A DNA stretch of 64,000 nucleotides, taken from an uncultured Alphaproteobacteria bacterium (lineage in GTDB: Bacteria; Pseudomonadota; Alphaproteobacteria; SP197). The stretch lies in NCBI GenBank assembly GCA_943787175.1, contig CALSLK010000023.1, positions 19,869 to 83,868 on the forward strand, given 5' to 3'. The notes under the pieces were generated by a model that was not told where the DNA came from, did not search any database, and worked only from the letters and a program-made list of their open reading frames with translations. The position numbers and the translations under genes are program-made. Positions 60,799-64,000 of the stretch are shown piece by piece (the stretch's first letter is position 1; every line of letters begins with the position of its first letter).

Positions 60799-61386
60799 TC
60801 AGGATTGAGGAATTATCAGTTCCGAGACAATTGCGCGAAACGTCGGTGCATATGAGGCAAATTCCGATTCCTCCGCCTGGCATACAAGTTCAATCAGATC
60901 CCCGTTTTTTCCGGTCACGAGCCTTACCTCCTTGAAAACGACAGGAGGATCCGGCAGCGGAAACTGGGTGATCAGCGAGTACTGCACGGCGCGATAGCCG
61001 GACAACTCTGCCAGCCGTCGGTCCACGACAGTCGCCTCAAAGCTCAGCTGACGGTCGTACCAGGTATAGGTTTCGAGCAACACGGCGATTTCAGTGGTGG
61101 AAAAGCCCTCAAGAAACGAAGGAGAGCTGACCTCAAGCCTGCATAATAAGCTCGAACCCTGTTCAGTGGGGGCACAAGCCAACACAATTGAGCCCGCATC
61201 CGTTCCCAGATGCCAGTTCGCATGATACGAAATGACGATACCTGAACGCTCATGCGTATACTCAATAAACGATTCAACTTCGACCGCTCGACCTCTTAAC
61301 CCGCTCCGCTCGACAAACTCTCCAATCCCAATGACGAGCAGGGCAAGAATTGCGATTGCGGTGATGTGGACGCGGTAGGCTCTCAT
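60799..61386 (-). CDS. Membrane-anchored protein of unknown function
   Basis: 195 residues from the ATG at 61386 (AGGG upstream). One membrane segment (VHITAIAILALLVIGIGEFV), then a predicted periplasmic domain with ERSGIVISYHANWHLGTDAGSIVLAC, LETYTWYDRQ, LSGYRAVQYSLITQ and EVRLVTGKNGDLIELVCQAEESEFASYAPTFRAIVSEL. The second half resembles PsbP/MOG1-like or DcrB-like folds (LSGYRA, ... FxxIVxS), which often bind or sense small partners. No catalytic motif. Base composition is lower in GC than the neighbours, consistent with later arrival. Confidence 0.65.
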   Translation of the reverse strand: MRAYRVHITAIAILALLVIGIGEFVERSGLRGRAVEVESFIEYTHERSGIVISYHANWHLGTDAGSIVLACAPTEQGSSLLCRLEVSSPSFLEGFSTTEIAVLLETYTWYDRQLSFEATVVDRRLAELSGYRAVQYSLITQFPLPDPPVVFKEVRLVTGKNGDLIELVCQAEESEFASYAPTFRAIVSELIIPQS

Positions 61387-61574
61387 GACCCTACGTTGAA
61401 CAACCCAACTCGGTTTGTAACCTATTAACGTCGGGTCAACCCGACGGTCGCCGCTTTCCCTCTTTCTCGTCGACAAGGACCCTTCGCACCCGCACACAAA
61501 ATTTTGCACCTGCGAAATGGTGATTCATGCCTTATATTACGGGCAACAGATTCATAAGGACTCAGGAGATCACC

Positions 61575-62749
<1,175 letters not shown>

Positions 62750-62765
62750 GACGCGTTTGTTTTCA

Positions 62766-62872
62766 TAGCCTCAGGCGCCGGCGTTCACTCCGTTCACTTG
62801 GCTTACGCGCCATGCGGCGCGCCGGCGCAGTCGCCACCGGTCGGCGGGTCAGCTTCGCTCTCACCCGCCGAT
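62766..62872. repeat. Partial copy of the large palindromic element (R3)
   Basis: 107 bases starting TAGCCTCAGGCGCCGG and containing CTTGGCTTACGCGCC, GGCGCGCCGGCGCAGTCGCC and CCGGTCGGCGG...GCTTCGCTCTC. It matches the left part of R1 at about 20030-20100. The rest of the element is absent, or replaced by the sequence leading to the 15-bp inverted repeat element that follows. Confidence 0.65.
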
Positions 62873-62941
62873 CGTCAACTGTGCTGATACACAGGAGCAG
62901 GACAGGCGCCTGACTTGCGATTGGTTGCGCCACATGCCTCT

Positions 62942-63066
62942 CCTGTGTCATCCCGGCCAAGCGAGCGGAGCGAACGCGAGCCGGGATCCCGGTCCGCACG
63001 TTGCTTACGGAACACGTCATGACGAGATCACGGATATTCGCAATGCGAATTCCGGGATGACACAGG
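62942..63066. repeat. 125-bp element with perfect 15-bp terminal inverted repeats
   Basis: CCTGTGTCATCCCGG (62942-62956) and CCGGGATGACACAGG (63052-63066) are exact reverse complements. Inside lie a further GAGCCGGGATCCCGG and AGCGGAGCGAACGC. The form resembles small non-autonomous intergenic elements of alphaproteobacteria. No coding sequence within. It ends 4 bases before a possible TTG start and 25 bases before the GTG start of the MFS gene. Confidence 0.65.
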
Positions 63067-63091
63067 GTTTTTGCAACACCGTGGCAGCCTC

Positions 63092-64000
63092 GTGAACTTC
63101 AATACCAAATGGTTCGCCATAGGGCTGCTTGCGTTCTGCGAGCTCGCCGCCATGGCGCTGTGGTTCTCCGCTTCGGCTGTGGTCCCGTCGCTGGTCCTGG
63201 AGTTTGACCTCGACGGCAGCACGGCGGCCTGGCTGACCAGCAGCGTGCAGATCGCTTTCGTCGCGGGCACGCTTGCCAGTGTGCTGCTGGGCTTGGCGGA
63301 CCGGATCGACCCGCAGGCGCTTTTTCATGGCCTCGGCTCTGGTCGCCGCACTCGCCAATCTGGGCCTCCTGATCGTCGAGCCCGGCTCCCTGGCCACCGT
63401 CGTCGCTGCGCTTCGTCACCGGCGTCTGCATGGCCGGCGTCTATCCCGTGGGCATGAAGATGGCCGCTGGGTGGGCGAACCGCGACCTGGGTCTGCTGGT
63501 GGGCCTGCTGGTCGGCGCCCTGACCCTGGGCTCGGCCGCACCCGCACCTCTTCAACGCGCTGGGCGGCATCGACTGGCGCTTCACACCATTGGCGCTGCG
63601 TCCGCCCTTGCGGCCGTGGTCTCGGCCCTGCTCATCAACTTCGTCGCGCTGGGCCCCAACCACGGGCGGGCTGCCCGCTTCCGAGCCATCGCGTCGCGCT
63701 GAAGGCGTTCACCGTGCCCTCGTTGCGCCTGGCGAACTCTGGGTTACCTCGGCCACATGTGGGAGCTCTATGCCATGTGGGCCTGGCTCGGCGTGTCTTT
63801 CTGGACGCCAGCTTCCGCCTCTCCATGCCCGCTGACGAGGCAGGCCTGTGGGCGCGCCTGGGCACCTTCGTCACCATCGGCCTGGGCGGCTTTCTGGGCT
63901 GTCTGGCCGGCGGCCTGTTCGCCGACCCGGCTGGGCCGCACGACACTCACCATCGCCGCCATGGCGGTTTCCGGCATTTGTGCCGTTGGTGTGGGTTTCC
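63092..64000 (+). CDS. MFS transporter (CynX/NimT-like), 3' end cut by window edge, frameshifted
   Basis: About 303 residues visible. NTKWFAIGLLAFCELAAMALWFSASAVVPSLVLEFDLDGSTAAWLTSSVQIAFVAGTLASVLLGLADR gives helices 1-2 and motif A-like LADR. VTGVCMAGVYPVGMKMAAGW is the helix 4 segment, then LVGLLVGALTLGSAAPHLFNALGG and LGYLGHMWELYAMWAWLG. Resembles MFS proteins of the cyanate/nitrate-type group. GTG at 63092 or TTG at 63071. Shifts near 63325, 63405, 63540, 63685, 63740 and 63800. The end lies outside. Confidence 0.82.

Overview
The window reads as one contiguous chromosomal segment of a GC-rich alphaproteobacterium, most like Rhodospirillales or a neighbouring order. The reasons are the neighbourhoods secA / peptidyl-prolyl isomerase / argJ, accA / xerD / exported protein / aroK / aroB / CorC and bolA / J-domain protein / cobS / cobT, the short-Q-loop cytochrome bd oxidase, the families DUF1178, DUF2852, IalB and PhaR, and alphaproteobacterial-type intergenic palindromes. 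I see no rRNA, tRNA, CRISPR array, transposase or phage structural gene.

Layout. 1-5.5 kb: cydAB with a SirB1-type protein, an HNH protein, an MFS exporter and an M20 amidohydrolase. 5.6-14.7 kb: housekeeping and small accessory genes (TetR, DUF1178, two methyltransferases, glutaredoxin, ComF, MutT, two sister GNATs, two nitrilase-fold hydrolases, a MATE pump). 14.8-28.4 kb: a core block (argJ, isomerase, secA, accA, malyl-CoA-lyase-like gene, xer recombinase, aroK-aroB, CorC). 28.4-31.2 kb: a cassette of AEC transporter, RidA, DUF2889 and Asp/Glu racemase. 31.2-35.2 kb: bolA, a J-domain protein, cobS-cobT. 35.2-42.2 kb: accessory DNA, with a Tat-type amine oxidase between two TetR genes and under twin palindromic operators, then a two-gene unknown operon preceded by a LexA-type box, a dienelactone hydrolase, a lipoprotein and a GNAT. 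42.2-50.7 kb: an SDR with folE, a glycosyltransferase, a queuosine-precursor transporter, rpmB, YjbR, meaB, methylmalonyl-CoA mutase, DUF1989 and IalB. 50.8-57.4 kb: an omega-aminotransferase, an RND efflux adaptor and pump, a membrane protein. 57.4-64 kb: phaR, a phasin-like gene overlapping a PHA-synthase-like hydrolase, a GNAT, an anchored protein, a thiolase and a truncated MFS gene.

How genes work together. Thiolase, PhaR and the PhaC-like protein point to polyhydroxyalkanoate metabolism. The malyl-CoA-lyase-like protein, methylmalonyl-CoA mutase and MeaB fit an ethylmalonyl-CoA or propionyl-CoA carbon route. Many genes are in tight operons with ATGA or single-base stop/start overlaps.

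Sequence quality. About twenty genes carry single-base indels clustered in patches (17.5-19.2, 21.7-22.9, 27.4-34.6, 41.7-42.9, 46.9-49.3, 50.0-50.6, 52.3-53.0 and 59.6-63.9 kb), while the stretches between are clean. Because the broken genes include secA, and reading through the shifts restores complete conserved proteins, I treat these as consensus errors, not pseudogenes.

Most interesting. The 38.0-39.8 kb operon: a DxYD-containing effector-like protein with a membrane-anchored partner behind a GTTC-N7-GTTC box, a layout like SOS-controlled bacteriocin/immunity loci. Also the twin-operator amine oxidase, a 191-base dual-coding overlap at the PhaC-like gene, and two families of structured intergenic palindromes, one of which supplies stop codons to its neighbours.
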